Shown: in pieces, positions 10,836-23,609 of the stretch | Position numbering within the stretch: the first letter of the stretch is position 1 | Layout: each line of letters begins with the position of its first letter | Source of the DNA: Rhizomys pruinosus | Lineage: Eukaryota; Chordata; Mammalia; Rodentia; Spalacidae | Direction of reading: 5' to 3' | DNA: 64,000 nucleotides | NCBI GenBank assembly: GCA_009823505.1 | Contig: VZQC01012261.1 | Span: 1,635,767 to 1,699,766 of the forward strand | Program-made: the position numbers and the translations under genes | The notes under the pieces: generated by a model | Seen by the model: only the letters and a program-made list of their open reading frames with translations | What the model was told of the DNA's origin: nothing | Database searches by the model: none

Positions 10836-11775
10836 AATACACTTGAAACCAAAACCATTGAGAAAAGACTTAAATAAGGCCACTTTATAACTAAGGGAAC
10901 AATCCATCAAAAGGACTTTTTATTTGAAACATATATACCCCAAACACAGATGTACCTAATTCCATAAAACAAATACTATCAGATGCAAAACCACAGATTA
11001 ACCCTAGCCCAATAGTAGTGGGTGACTTCAATACCCGACTCTTACCAACTGACAGATCTTCACCCCACTGAAATAGAGAAATATATTAATTAGATGACAT
11101 AGTGGATCAAAGGTACTTAACAGACATCTACAGAATAGTCCATCCAAATGCTGCAGGATACACATTCTTTGCAGAAGTCCACAGAATTTTCTCTAAAATA
11201 AATCATATATTAGGATACAAAGTAAGTCTTAAAAATATAAGGAAACTAAAACAATCCTTTGTATCCTGATTGATCACAATGGAATAAAACTACAAATCAA
11301 CTGCAAGAAAAATTGTAGACCACACACAAACTCATGGAAATTCTCAATAAAATATATGCAAACTAGATTCAAGATCACGTCCAACAGATTATTCACCATA
11401 ATCAAGTTGGCTTTATTCTAGAGCTGCAGGAATGGTCTGATAAAGGTAAATCAAGGAATATTATAAATTTCATTAATAGACTCAAGAAAATGGTCATCTG
11501 GATAGATTCAGGAATTGCTTTTTTTTTTTTTTTTTTTTTGTCTTTTTGAGACAAGGGCGCCCTTGGAGCCTCAAGCGTCCTGGAACTCACTCTGTAACCA
11601 GGCTGGCCTTGAACCACAAAGGATCCGCTGCCTCTGCCTCCCAAGTGAGGATTAAAGGTGTGCGCCACCACGCCCGGCTCAGGAATTGCTTTTTGACAAA
11701 AAAACAAGCATCCCTCCATTTTAAAAGTCCTGAAGAAACAGAAGGAACATATTTCAACATAATAAAAGTTATGTA
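10836..11775 (+). repeat. L1 ORF2 endonuclease/RT remnant
   Basis: Endonuclease-derived G-D-F-N-T (about 11,020-11,035) and following linker, then RT sequence from about 11,400. A reverse B1 splits the RT part. Decayed. Confidence 0.75.
11524..11679 (-). repeat. B1 SINE
   Basis: T19 tract then reverse B1; flanks CAGGAATTGCTTTTT at 11,509-11,523 and 11,680-11,694 are a 15-bp duplication. Confidence 0.95.
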
Positions 11776-12235
11776 TAATTTTGTCTTTCTTTACCACTGA
11801 GAACTCCATTGTGTAAATGTACCACGTTTTCTTTATCCACTCATCAGTCAAGGAATACTTAGGTTGCTTCCATCTTTTAGCTATTGTGTAAAAAGAGCAG
11901 AAACCAGGGCTGAGGAGATAGCCTAGCAGTTAGAAGCACTGACTCTCTTGCGGAGGACCCAGGTTCATCCCCAGCACCCCATGGTGGCTAAGAAACCGTC
12001 CTTTAACTCCAATACAGGAGAACTCCAGCTCAGGGGAATCCGAGAACCCTTCTGTCTAGACCCTCCGCGGCATTGCACGACACGGGGGCACAGACCTACA
12101 TGCAGACAGTACATTCACGCACATACAAAAATAAATAAAATTAAATTTTTTTAAAAAAAGAGCAGAAACAAACATGGATGCACATCTATCTATGCAGCAG
12201 GATGAGTTCTCTGGGTATGTACCAAGGAGTGGCAG
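11776..12235 (-). repeat. L1 ORF2 3' end, reverse, split by B2
   Basis: CTTTACCACTGAGAACTCC is the reverse of the ORF2 C-terminal region seen forward near 8,310-8,340; continues after the B2 to about 12,235. Confidence 0.8.
11905..12154 (+). repeat. B2 SINE, duplication-bearing but indel-rich
   Basis: Target duplication AAAAAGAGCAGAAAC at 11,890-11,904 and 12,155-12,169 is perfect, yet the body has many single-base deletions relative to sister copies. Confidence 0.92.
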
Positions 12236-12249
12236 TAAAAAAAAAAAAA

Positions 12250-13430
12250 AAGAAGATAAAATCTGCAGGTAAATAGATGGAGCTAGAAGCTATTATTATA
12301 TTATGGGAGGACAGACTCGGAAAAACAAATGATGTATGTTCTCCCTCACCAAATCCTTTTGTGCAAGTTTATAAGCTGATATAACTGCAGGAGCCAGGAA
12401 AATGAAAAGGAAGCGGGAAGGAGTTTGAGAGAAGGGAGTAGTAGGAGACAGGTGTTACCAAGGAGAAAAATGGTAAAGGAGGAGAGCGAGGAAGGTTACA
12501 TAAGAAACCACGGGGGTAGAGGGGAAAAGGAGCTCAAGAGAGGGGACCATGGAGGACAGGTATTATCAAGGGCGAAATGGGGGAAATGGGGGTACTTTTA
12601 AATGAAGAGGAAAAAGGGGGGGCTAGTCAGGGAGAGAGAGAAGAGAGATAAAGGATGCTTAGCGGGTGTAAAAAACCAGAGGGAGTTATATTCATTCAAA
12701 AGCCTACTGAAAATTTACACATACATTATCATGCATGTATGTAACTGAAGATATAAACAAAAACACAATGCAGAGACGGAGAAACATACTTTTGAGTTGT
12801 TGACAAGGGTAGTTCAAGAGACTCCAAAAATTACACAAGCTATTGTCACAGCCCTTGATATCTCCCAGAATTTGAAGGTAAACCCCTACAGCTAATGATA
12901 GAACATATTTCAGACACAGGACTTGGAGCAATGAAGCTGAAACTGACCAGGAAGTCACCTCCCTGAAGCTCTCATAGCTTTGGAGGACATTATGCAAGCT
13001 GCTAAGGGAGAAAATTAATTGATGGTTCAACCCATTTTTTTTTGTTTTTTTTTTTGTTTTGTGTCCTTTTCGAGACAGGGTCTCCCTGTAGCCCCAGCTG
13101 TCCTGGAACTCACATTGTAGACCAGACTGGCCTTGAACTCACAAAGATCCGCCTGCCTCTGCCTCCCAAGTGCTAGGATTAAAGGCGTGCGCCACCACGC
13201 CCGGCTCAACCCCAGTTTTAAGGATCACAACAATGACTGGCACAGCAAACAATATTGGTGTAGTAGTGGCACTTTTATCTTGGGAGTAATCAACAGCTAC
13301 TTAACTGGACTTGGGAGGGAACTCATGTTCCCTCCCATGGCTGGAAATGTGATAGAGCTTAGAGAAAACCCTAAGGCTATCACATACCTAGACTAATGCA
13401 ATTTCTTTTTCTACCTAAAGAAATTTTATT
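12250..13430 (+). repeat. L1 3' end and 3'UTR
   Basis: ORF2 terminus (GCAGGTAAATAGATGGAGCTAG near 12,268), a purine-rich 3'UTR (12,360-12,660), then a second 3'UTR block (12,700-13,390) that is inverted at about 14,500-14,880 and related to 18,440-18,720. Confidence 0.7.
13034..13205 (-). repeat. B1 SINE
   Basis: Reverse B1 close to consensus; TCAACCC at 13,027-13,033 and 13,206-13,212. Confidence 0.94.
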
Positions 13431-15480
13431 ACTATTTACATAATTTCCATTTTTAGTGAATTTTTATGTGTTTCACACATAATTTCTCAGTCAGTCTTAA
13501 TTGTCATTACAACCACTTCTCCCTTGGCACTCTCCCTTGTCCTGCCCCCCAGTTCACAGCTTCTGTCATTCCTGCACATTCCATTGTGCCAAATTATGCT
13601 CCCTGCTCACTCGCCAATGCCAGCTCCTCCCCTGAGCTCTAGACAGCCTATCCGGAGTCTCTTTTCTAAGGAAGGTCAGTCAGGTCTTCCTCAGCTGACC
13701 ACCATGTACTGCCAATATTTTCTCCGCCAAGGTTGGGCTCTGCTACCCATTTCTACAGCTCCATGCAGGGTTTGTGTCCAGCTGAGCTTGAATGGGTCTT
13801 GCACATGCTGACACCAATGCTGTAGGTTCATACAAACCAGGTCCCAGGAGCTTGTAAGATTCATTTCTGTTTGGTCTTGTATAACCTACTGGCTCTTACA
13901 ATCTTGCCACACTCTCTTCTGCAATGTTTCCTGAGCCCTTGGTAGGTGAAGCTGAATATAGGCAGCCTGTACCTGGAACCACACTCTGTAGACTCCTAAT
14001 CTTCACAGTTTGGCCATTCAGGCCCTTTTGGGTTCCTGGTCTCCTGTTGCATGGAGAAGCTGCCTTAATGAGAGTTAAAAGATAGTTAATGCCTTCTTGG
14101 GTCCTTGCTATAAGGTGCTTGGGTCTTGTGTGTAGAGGTTGCATTGTAGATGTGTCACCTAGGCATGAGCCATTCACAGACCATGTCTGTGTGTGCAGTT
14201 GTAGGGCTCTGTACTATTTTCATCTGGAGCAAAAGAAGCTTCTTTTCTAAGTGGTGTCTGGGAAATTTGCCTGTAAATATAAGGATGCTTCTTTTATACT
14301 AAGTAAAATGTTACCTTAGCTTAGGGATGTGTATAACTTGTGAAATTGCCCAAGATATATGACCTCTCCAGATGTGTGCATCTGGCTATGTTAACAATAC
14401 CACACATGAGTTTCCTTCCACTGACTGGGCTTTAGGTCCAACTGGTCAGTCATTGATTTCCCCTAGGAAAGAAATGCTGCAATTGCACCAATGTTGTGTG
14501 TTGTGCTAGTCATTTACATAGATATTTGGTCTTGAGGGTGATGTTGGATCATATATTGATGATCTCCCTTAGTGTCTTGCATAGTGCTCTCCACACCTAT
14601 GAGAGCTGGCCTTCAGCAGTGGTGGCTTCCAGGTCAGATCCAGCTCCACTGCTCAAGATCCAGCCTCTGAAGTATGTCCTACCTTCAGCAATAAGGTCTT
14701 ACCTTCACTTTCTAGAAGGAAATCAAGGGCTGCGGCAATAACGTGTAATTTGGGGAGTCTCTTGGACTACCCTGGCCAACAACCCAAAGGAAGTTTTCTC
14801 CTGTCTGGCACTGTTTCTTGATATGCAGCTTTCATCTTTGCCTATGGATTCATGTAGCGGTATTGTGTATTTATAATCTGTCAATAAATTGTTAGGCTAA
14901 TATGATTCTCTCCATTTTTTTACCCTATCAGGGCATTATTTATCTCTCCTCTCTCCCTTTATCTGTCTAGCCCTCCCTCCAAGTCTTCTACATGTCTTCT
15001 CCAGCTGGTCTCCAATGCCCCCACTTCTCTTGGGCTCCTTTTCCCTCCTTTATCCCCTTGCCTCCTGTAACCCTTCCACTCCCTTCCCATTTAGATACCC
15101 GTGATGGTAACCATCCCTCCCTTAGTAACACCTGCCACCTACTAACCTTCTGTCTCAGGTTCCCTCTTCCCCTTTCCCTTCCTGGTTCCTTTTCATTTAC
15201 CTGGTTCCTGCAGTTACATCTGGCTATATACTTACATATAAAGATTTGATGCTAGGATCCACAAATGAGGAACTACATACATCTTTTTTTTTTTTTGAGT
15301 CCGTGTTACTTCACTTAGCATAACAGCTTCTAGTTCCATCCATTTACCTGCAAATTTCATGATGTTGTCCTTCTTTACCACTGAATAGAACTCCATTCTG
15401 TAAATGTTACACATTTTCATTATCCACTCATCAGCTGAGAAACTCTTAGGTTATGTCCAGCTCTTCATGTCTCTCCAGGG
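13431..15480 (-). repeat. L1 3'UTR and ORF2 end, reverse
   Basis: Reverse 3'UTR from about 13,500 to 15,240, then reverse ORF2 C-terminus at 15,290-15,470 (GTTACTTCACTTAGCATAAC). Meets a forward L1 3'UTR at about 15,480. Confidence 0.75.
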
Positions 15481-16345
15481 CAGGTTGCAAATGAAATATA
15501 ATTTCTTACTATATGCTAAATATGGATCCTTATATTTACAGACAAGTGTGCCAGTCACCACTCATCAAATAAGCTTCTTTTCCAACAGATGGAAATTGTT
15601 ACAGAGTTCCACAACTAGTCAGAAACACAGAATAAGTGTCTGTGAGATGCTCAACCCTAAATTATACATCTACAATGGAACCTCTTACAGCTAAGGCTCA
15701 CAGAATGGTGGAACAAGGGGTTCCACCATTGCATTTCTCAACAATGAAGTTCTCTCATGCCACAGAGGCCAATGAACACAAAAGGCCACAAATGGCCAAA
15801 GTGTAGAGAATAAGCACCTACAGAGTGTGGATGCCTGGACACGACTCCTGTGTTAAACTTCACCCACCCAGGGCTCAGAGACCATGTGGAAGAGGAGTGA
15901 AAAGATCATAAGAACCAAGGGAGGAGGTGTGTGACCATGTAGGAAGAGAGCCTCACAGGTTCCTGGGACCTTGCTCATATGAACCCACTGCAATAATGTC
16001 AGCATGCACAAAACCCATATAAACTCAAGCAGACAAAACCCAGAATAGAACAGAGGAAATGGGTGGTAGGCCCCAACCTTTGCCAAAGAGCTATTGTATT
16101 GGTAGTTGATTACTACTGGGTGAGAGAGAGTTGCTCTTCTTTAAGGGAGTGACTCTAGAAATTCTGACTAAAGCTCAGTGGATGAACTTGCACTGAGGGA
16201 TGTCTGGGCACACCAACTTGACTCAATAGCCCTTAACATAAGTGATCACATGCACACAATCTGGTGGGGGGAGTATGAGAGGGTGTAGATTGGGGGGGTT
16301 ATAGAGATGCTTTGTTTGAAATATACCAAAACTCAATAAAAATAT
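15481..16345 (+). repeat. L1 3'UTR to poly-A end
   Basis: 3'UTR ending in a G-rich stretch (16,264-16,300) and CTCAATAAAAATATAC near 16,332; the end resembles 61,610-61,770. Confidence 0.7.
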
Positions 16346-19300
16346 ACAAAAAAGTTATATATGACAAGCCTATAGCCGACATTATACTAAGAGGAAGAAG
16401 ATTCAAATCATTTCCATTAAAATCAGGAATAAGACAAGAGTGTCCACTTTCTCCACTTTTATTCAATATAGAGGTGGTAGATAGAGTAATGAGAGACACG
16501 AGAAGGAAATAAAAGGAGTACAATTAGGAAAATAGGTCAAAGTATCCCTACTTAGAAATAACACGACTGGGGGCTGGAGAGATGGCCTAGCGGTTAAGAG
16601 CACTGACTGCTCTTGCAGAGGACCCGAGTTCGATCTCCAGCACCCACATGGTGGCTGAGAACCATCTGTAACTCCAGTTCCAGGGCAATCCAACACCCTC
16701 TTCTGACCTCCGAGGCATTGCACAACACGGGTGCACAAACCTACATGCAGACAGTACATTCATATACATAAATAAATAAAAAATTTTTTAAAAAGCACCT
16801 TGCTATTTAAAAAAAAAAAAAAGAAATACGATTGTATACATAAGACATACTAAGACTCCACCAGAAAACTCAGACCTGATAAACACTTTTAGCAAAGTGT
16901 CATGATACAAAATCAATGTACGAAAATAATTAGCCTTCCATTATACCAGTGACAAACATGATGAGAAAGAAATCAGGGAAACAATTCCACTTACAGTAAC
17001 CTCAAAATCAATACCTTGGGAAAAAACTAACCACCACAGGTATGAAAGATCTCTACAACGAAAAATTTCAAACACTAATAGAAAAGGTAAGGAAAATGCA
17101 CTGGAAGATAAAAATATATCCCATGCTCATAGATTAGAAGAATCGATACAACGAAAATGGCCAGCCTCCCAAAAGCAATCAGCAGATTCAATGCAATCTT
17201 AATTAAAAGTCCAGTGATATTATTCACAGAACTAGGAAAAACTATCTTAAAATTCAGGTGGAACCACAAAGCACATCAGACATGCAAAGCAGTCCTGAGC
17301 AAAAAGAATACTACAGAGGTAGGACTACACCTGGCTTCAAGTTATACTACAGCCATAACAGCAGCATGGTATTGGCACAAAAGCAGACGAGCAGATCAAT
17401 GCCATAGAACCGACAACCATGCAACTAAAGCCACGCGATTTTTTTACAAGCTGTCAAAATATACATTAAAGAAGAGACAGAATCTTCAACAAATGGTGTA
17501 GGTAAACTAGAGATCTAAATGTAGAGGAAGGAAGCTAGGTCCTTATCTATCACCCTACACCAAAACAACTCCAAATGGATCAAGGACTTCAACATAAGAC
17601 CTGAAACTCTGAAACTGCTCAAGGAAACAGCAGGACATACTCATCAAATATAGGGATGGGTAAGGACTATGTGAATAGGATTCCAATAGATCAGGAAATA
17701 AGACCAATAATTTAAGGGACCTTATGAAATTTAAAAGCTTCTGTGCATCAAAACGATCTATCAAACAACTGTGAGGAGATAGCTTATGGATTGGGAGAAA
17801 ACCCGAGCCAGCTATACATCTGACAGAGGATTTTAGTATCTAGAATATATACAAAGAATTCATGAAACTAAAAATTAAGAAAAAGTACAATAAAAAATGG
17901 GCTATAGGGTTAGAGAGATATGTTCCCTTGTATGCAGATCTTAGCTGCAATGTTTAGAGTTCTGTGTTTAATTTGGAATATCTGTAAAGATCAGGAAGCT
18001 AGAAACAGCCTATGGCAGGCAGAGGGGAAGAGGCTCTTAGGATCAGGATGAGAGAGCAGAATACATGTGAACTGAAAGTAAACGGGAGGAATACTGAAGG
18101 CTGAAGTTTTAAGCAGAGATGGGGAAGGGCAAGGGAAAGAAGGGGTAGGGAGTGGGTTTAGCAAAACTACTGATGTGTGAATAATCTTGATGGAAACTAA
18201 CTACTTTGTAAGCTAATTTTAAAAATGTAATTTTAAAGGAAAAAGAAGGAATTTGAACATAGATGGCTCTCTCCTTATGGGTACATAAACAGTGTTTTCC
18301 CCAGAAATCATGGGTTATTAAATGAAAATCTCAGTGCCAATCATAGGATACCTCCCTATGAGTTATTGGTCGGGGAGCTCCAAGAGGCCCCCAAAACAAC
18401 ACAGGGAATTTCCTTTGCTCTTGGTTGTCCTGTATAGCTAGCTGGCAAGATCCTGGAGACACAACACACTTTGGTTGTAGGACAGAAGATTCAAGATGGA
18501 GCTGACCTGAAAACTTCTCCCTGCTAGTTAGCTTTCATAGTGCCAGAAGGTGCTATGCAGGCTGTTGTGGGAGAAACATCATTAAAAGTATTATCCAGCT
18601 GTAGACCCTGCATGCTACTGACATGCCAGGTAAAATGGTGCAATAGTAGAACAACTGCTATGGGGGTAAACCAACCCCTCTTTGGCTGAATTTAAGGCCT
18701 GCTTCACAAGAGGGAATTCATACCTGATACTCTACACATAGTCAAAACTCAATGGTCAAAGAGTCAAAGGCCCCAGGGGGGAACCTACAACTGTTCTGCT
18801 AAACAGACATGTTTGTCAAACTGTCCTCTAAATGTTTGTGTTTATATACATAGATCACTGCTGCAATCAGCCTTGGTCAGACAAGCTTCTAAAAAAGTAC
18901 TGATAGTAAGTTACTATACAATATTCGGTGCTAAATAGGACGTTTATATCAGCCCCACCAAGGCCCAGAGGACACTGCAGAAAGAATGTAGGGCTAGAGG
19001 ATGGGGAGCAGGGCCGTGAGATGCTGTTTTTCTGGACCTGACAGGGCATTACACTCATGAACGCACAGCAGCTGCAGTTACCTACACAGATTCAAAGCCA
19101 GTTAACATTCCAGCATGGATTGGGGGGGGGGCATACGGCTTCACCCCTAGCTGAAAAGCTACTGGTGACTGATAGCTGCTTGGACGGTATTTTTTCTTTG
19201 GGAGCATGTCTGAAAGTGGGTTGCCCATGCTTTGGTGGGTGGCACAAACCTGTGGACATGCAGGCAGCTAGCTCTACCTGGATTCAGTGGGTTATAAAAA

Positions 19301-19465
19301 AAAAAAAAAGAAGACAATGTGAAGGTGGGAGGGGGAAGCATTGGGGTATACAGCAGAATGGGAGGGAAGCTGGGCTTGAGGTTGAATATGACCAAGATAC
19401 ACTGTGTACATGTATGAAAATGCCAATGAACAAATATAAATATTCTTTTAAGAAGGTTGCCTAAA
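16346..19465 (+). repeat. Older L1 ORF2 and 3'UTR
   Basis: RT and post-RT sequence (CGACATTATACTAAGAGGAA at 16,378) to about 17,880, then an extended 3'UTR ending near 19,440 with an AATAAA-type tail. The reading frame is broken by stops and a B2. More diverged than the 5.6 and 36.5 kb copies. Confidence 0.75.
16569..16820 (+). repeat. B2 SINE, young head but no 17-bp duplication
   Basis: Head GGCCTAGCGGTTAAGAGC matches the young subfamily, but only one CCAGTTCCAGGG block is present; possible intermediate. The flanks show an imperfect repeat of AAATAACACGACTG. Confidence 0.92.
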
Positions 19466-19499
19466 CATTTTTAAAAAGCAAACATAAATTATGTAATGG

Positions 19500-19977
19500 A
19501 GAGAAATGTGATGACAAAAATAATTATATTCAAAATAAAGACAATACTAGGAAAAAAGATTGGAACACACACTTCACAAGAGAATTTCCTCAGCATTCCA
19601 GAAGCACACAGAGAAGTCCTCCATGTCATCAGGGAAATGGAAATTAAAAATACAATGAAGGACCAGATCTACTAAGATACTTACAATTAAAAAGACTGAA
19701 GACAAATTCAAACATAAAGCACGTAGGGCTCTCAGACATGGCTAGAGAAACTGTAGCAGGCTTTGGTAAACTACTAGGCAATTTCTTATACAATTAAACA
19801 TAAGACTTTTCTATGATATAGCAACTTGATATCTCAGTATTTCTCAAGAGAAATGACACAACAAATCCACAAAAGACTTCTGCAATATCATGATAAAAAC
19901 ATGTAAAAAGATTTTACTTCAAGAATGCATATACTAGCTTTATTTGTGATAGGGCAAAACAAACAAAAACAAAAACA

Positions 19978-20032
<55 letters not shown>

Positions 20033-20240
20033 ACCACTGCTCTGTGCACTAATAGAGATTAATCTAAAAGATTTTAGAGCAAAAATAAAATCAGGACACA
20101 AAGACCATGCACATAGTTTTATGACTCCATATGTAAGTCACCAAGTCAGTGTCTAATAACAGGAGACAGAGCAGAGGTTGCCTGTGGAGTGGAGGAATTG
20201 TGCTGTATAGCTCTGATTCTCTATTTGACATACCTGGAAA
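19500..20240 (+). repeat. Ancient L1 3' region (continues after 21,306)
   Basis: Sequence like old mammalian L1 ORF2 end and 3'UTR. The terminal block TTCTGTATCTTTATTTGGGC to CAAAACTCATCAAAGTGTAA lies at 21,355-21,422, beyond a nested insertion. A (GA)n tract at 19,979-20,029 is included. Confidence 0.6.
19979..20029. repeat. (GA)n microsatellite
   Basis: About 25 uninterrupted GA units. Confidence 0.97.
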
Positions 20241-20298
20241 GTAGGAACCTTAGGTGAGGAATTTTCTCTGACTGGCCTGTGGCCATGAGCATGAGGCA

Positions 20299-20551
20299 TT
20301 TTTTTTTTTTTTTTGTGAGACAGGGTCTCCCTTTAGTCCCAGATGGCCTGGAGCTCACTATGTAGACCAGGCTGGCCTTGAACTCACAGAGATCCACCTG
20401 CCTCTGCCTCCCGGAGTGCTGGGATTAAAGGTGTGCACTACCATGCCTGGCCTAAGACGGTTCTTAGCTGCCATCTGGGTGCTGGGAAACAAACCTAGAT
20501 CTTCTGCAAGAGCAGTCAGTGCTCTTAACTGATGAGCCATCTCTCCAGCCC
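20299..20551 (-). repeat. B1 SINE followed by truncated B2, both reverse
   Basis: B1 at 20,299-20,453 and B2 head region at about 20,454-20,551 ending TCTCTCCAGCCC. The B2 lacks its 3' half, which the B1 abuts. Confidence 0.9.
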
Positions 20552-20649
20552 AGAAGCATTTTCTTAATTACTAATAATTACTAATTGACATGGGAGGCTC
20601 CAGCCCACTGAGGGTGGTGCAAGTATCCCTGAGTTGTGTAAGAAAGCAG

Positions 20650-20935
20650 TGGGGCTGCAGAGATGGCCTAGCGGTTAAGAGCACCGACTGCTCTTGCAGA
20701 GGACCCAGGTTTGATCCCCAGCACCCACATGGCAGCCGAGAACCATCTGAAACTCCAATTCCAGAAGAACTCCAGTTCCAGGGGAATCCGACACCCTCTT
20801 CTGACCTCCGCAGCATTGCATGACATGGGTGCACAAACCTACACGCAGACAGTACATTCATACACATATGAAATAAATTTTATAAATTAATTAAAAAATA
20901 TTTTTTAAAAAGTTGTGAAAATATTAAAAAAAAAA
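20650..20935 (+). repeat. B2 SINE, duplication-bearing subfamily
   Basis: AAGAAAGCAG at 20,640-20,649 and 20,936-20,945 flank it; long A/T-rich tail. Confidence 0.95.
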
Positions 20936-20945
20936 AAGAAAGCAG

Positions 20946-21085
20946 GTTTGGTGACACATACTTTTAATCTCAGTACTCCAGAGGCAGAAGCAGGTGGCTC
21001 TCTGTGAGTTCAAGGCCAGTCTGGTCTACATAGTGAGTTCCAGAATATCTGGGGCTACAAGAAGACCCTGTCTCAAAAACTCTGC
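20946..21085 (+). repeat. B1 SINE, diverged
   Basis: GTTTGGTGACACATACTTTTAATC to CTCAAAAACTC; abuts the B2 target duplication. Confidence 0.9.
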
Positions 21086-21440
21086 TCCCCCACCCCAAAT
21101 AATACAGGCCAGAGGAGCAAGCCAGCAAGCAGTGTTCCTCCATGGCCCACGCTTCAGTTCCTGCCTCCAAGTTCCTTCCCTGAGCTTCTGTCCTGTCTTC
21201 CCTCAATGACGGACTATGAATAGGATGTGTCAGCCAAATAACCCCTTCATTCCTAAGTTGGTTTTAGTCAGGATGTGTTATCACAGCAAAAGAAAACAAA
21301 CTAAAACAGGATTGTTAGAGAAGGGACAAGAAATTTTGAGTGATGATGGACATATTCTGTATCTTTATTTGGGCAGTGAGTCACACAGATGCATGGAGTT
21401 GCCAAAACTCATCAAAGTGTAAATATATTAAAGATACGTA

Positions 21441-22440
21441 AGCAAACAGTGAGTGTATTCTTAATCATAGGGAAAGCTGCTCAGAGTCATAAATTATCTA
21501 GGATTGATATGACAAGAAACACTGATTTTCTCTGAAGCATAAATTTAGTTCTGTAACTACAGTGGTAATCTGTTACCTTAAAAAAATCAGGTGTTTTGCT
21601 TTTAATTACAGGGATCAACATTCATTCTTTTATTTACTTATTCATTTGTTCAATAAATATTATACTCTGTACTTTTCTGAGAGATACGAAACATGTATCT
21701 TGTTCTCATGGAGCTTTTTAAAGAAGAGATTAAAGAAAATAAAAGGGAAGAAGGCTAGACCACAGGATTGGGATGGAAGGAAGGGCTCGTGGCATTGTTT
21801 GAGAAGAGACCTCATCAATAAAGAAAATGTGGGAGATGCTACATATAGCTGGAGTCTGGGAATGACAGCAGGGCATTCAGGCAGAACTGACCGTGTGTAT
21901 AAGGGAAAGGACTTCAACTGTTCTAACTCTCTACGTGGCCTTCTGAGCTCTGTGACCATAGACAGATTTATGTATCTTCTCTGTGCCTCTATTTCTCTTG
22001 TCAATTAAAATAAGGAAAACAAATGGCATCTTACGTCCACATTCTATTAGGATTAAAGAAGTCCATACAGATTGAACACCAATAGTCCAAAGATCCTAAA
22101 TCTGAAATGCTCCAAAATTCACCACAGGTGAAAAATCACATCAGACCTTATGGATCAAACTCAAAATGTAAGTCCATTGGAAATATTGTATAAAACTAGC
22201 TTTCAGTCCATGTATATATGTTGTTTGTGACACAAAAATGAATTTTGTGGTGATTTGAGTCCCATCCCAAGACATCTCATTATGTACATGAGAATATCAT
22301 AAAGCCCCAAATTGGAAACACTTCTTGTCTCAATCATGTTGGGTAAAGGTTACTCAGTCTGTAGATGGAAAGTTGTGATTGTGACTGTCACATCATAAGT
22401 ACCATATGTTTATCATTCAACTGGCACTAAGGCCATCTAG
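21441..22440. other. Old-repeat cluster: LINE-2-like, MIR, DNA transposon
   Basis: In order: unassigned 21,441-21,600; LINE-2-like 3' end at about 21,600-21,740 (ATTCATTTGTTCAATAAATA); MIR at about 21,940-22,065 (CTCTGTGCCTCTATTTCTC); inverted-repeat DNA element at 22,066-22,364. All forward, all diverged. Confidence 0.6.
22066..22364 (+). mobile_element. Ancient non-autonomous DNA transposon
   Basis: Ends TACAGATTGA and ACTCAGTCTGTA are imperfect inverted repeats. Internal landmarks (AAATCTGAAATGCTCCAAAA, GGTGATTTGAGTCCCATCCC, ATCTCATTATGTACATGAG) match a widespread mammalian Tigger/mariner-class short element that I recognise but cannot name safely. About 300 bp, no coding capacity. Confidence 0.7.
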
Positions 22441-23609
22441 GATATTTGAAAGATGACTAGATGAGATATGGAGAATGGGAGCCCCGAAGGCAACAGGAGA
22501 TCCCAGAGACTGGTTAGGAGACTACTGCAGGGGTAATGGAGCCAGGCAGCTTGGACCAATGGTCCAGGTGAAAGACGATGGAGTGGCCACCTTGGGTTAT
22601 CAATGAAAGCAGAATCAGTGGAACTTTCTGATGAACTGGAGCTAGGTATAGAATGAAAGAGGGGAAGGGACAACAAAGAAAGGCAAGAATTAGGGCACTC
22701 TAATTCTCTTTAGGCCACAGAATTGCTGTCTCAAGGAGGATGCCTCTTTGGAAGCTGGGTTTTTCAAGCTAAAGCTAGAAAAGACATGGATGGTATTAAT
22801 CATTCAAACACATTTCAGGGATACTATACAATGGGTCATTTTTTGTTACTGATCCTTAGGTTTAAAAACTTGAAATGGAATAATTCTTAAAAGATTAATT
22901 TAATCCTACCAAGATTAATTTAAAATCTTAATTAAATTAACTGAGACTAATGGTGAAAGACCCGAAAACCAGTTAATAAAAAATAACTCAAAGACTCATG
23001 CATGTCCACTTCACACCCAAAAGCAGTTATTTCAGGGCTTAAAAATGAACTTTCTTGAAAAGTCAAAAGATTGAAAATTTTTCAGAACACACAGGGACTT
23101 TTGTTTTCCCTTTGGGCATTGTTGGCCTTGACTGTAAGAACGGTATCACGTGACAGCTCTGAGGACCTTCTTAAGGTCGCTGCTGGGCTGAGTTATACAA
23201 GTATGCTGACTGGCCTAGTGCCCGTGTTTGTAGACTAAATTATTCCTCTTATTTGTATCAGCATAGTGCTGTATATTATAAACTACAGGTCTTTAAGACA
23301 GAATTTTAAACAGCCTCCCTCAAAACAATCATTTAATAGAACACATAAACAATTTCCCCAACATAGCCTTCTATAGCTTCATGCACAAAACAGCCAGCCA
23401 TCTCTGCACAGTTTCTAAAAGTTGCAGATTCTAACCTGGGTTTGGGGACAGCCTCACATCTGCTAGTCTCTGATGTCAGGTGGACAAATAGATGAGAACT
23501 GTAGCATCTAGGATAGCTTGCCTTTACTTAGGCAAGCGTTGGTGTGGGGCTGGGAAGAGTGGCTGTACAAGTGTACACACGACCCCATGTCATTCCTCAG
23601 GAGACTTAC
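22441..23609. other. LINE-2-like 3'UTR piece then unassigned intron
   Basis: 22,490-22,740 resembles the LINE-2-type 3'UTR block (GGAGACTACTGCAGGGGTAA, AGGTGAAAGACGATGG). The rest shows nothing recognisable apart from a duplicated AAGATTAATTTAA motif near 22,890-22,925. Confidence 0.4.

Larger units (their letters stand above)
20241..21305 (+). repeat. Rodent interspersed repeat, copy A, with four SINEs nested in it
   Basis: Outer repeat pieces at 20,241-20,298, 20,552-20,649 and 21,086-21,305 align in order with the uninterrupted copy at 28,641-29,042. Family name uncertain (possibly a URR1-type DNA element). It separates two halves of an ancient L1. Confidence 0.75.
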
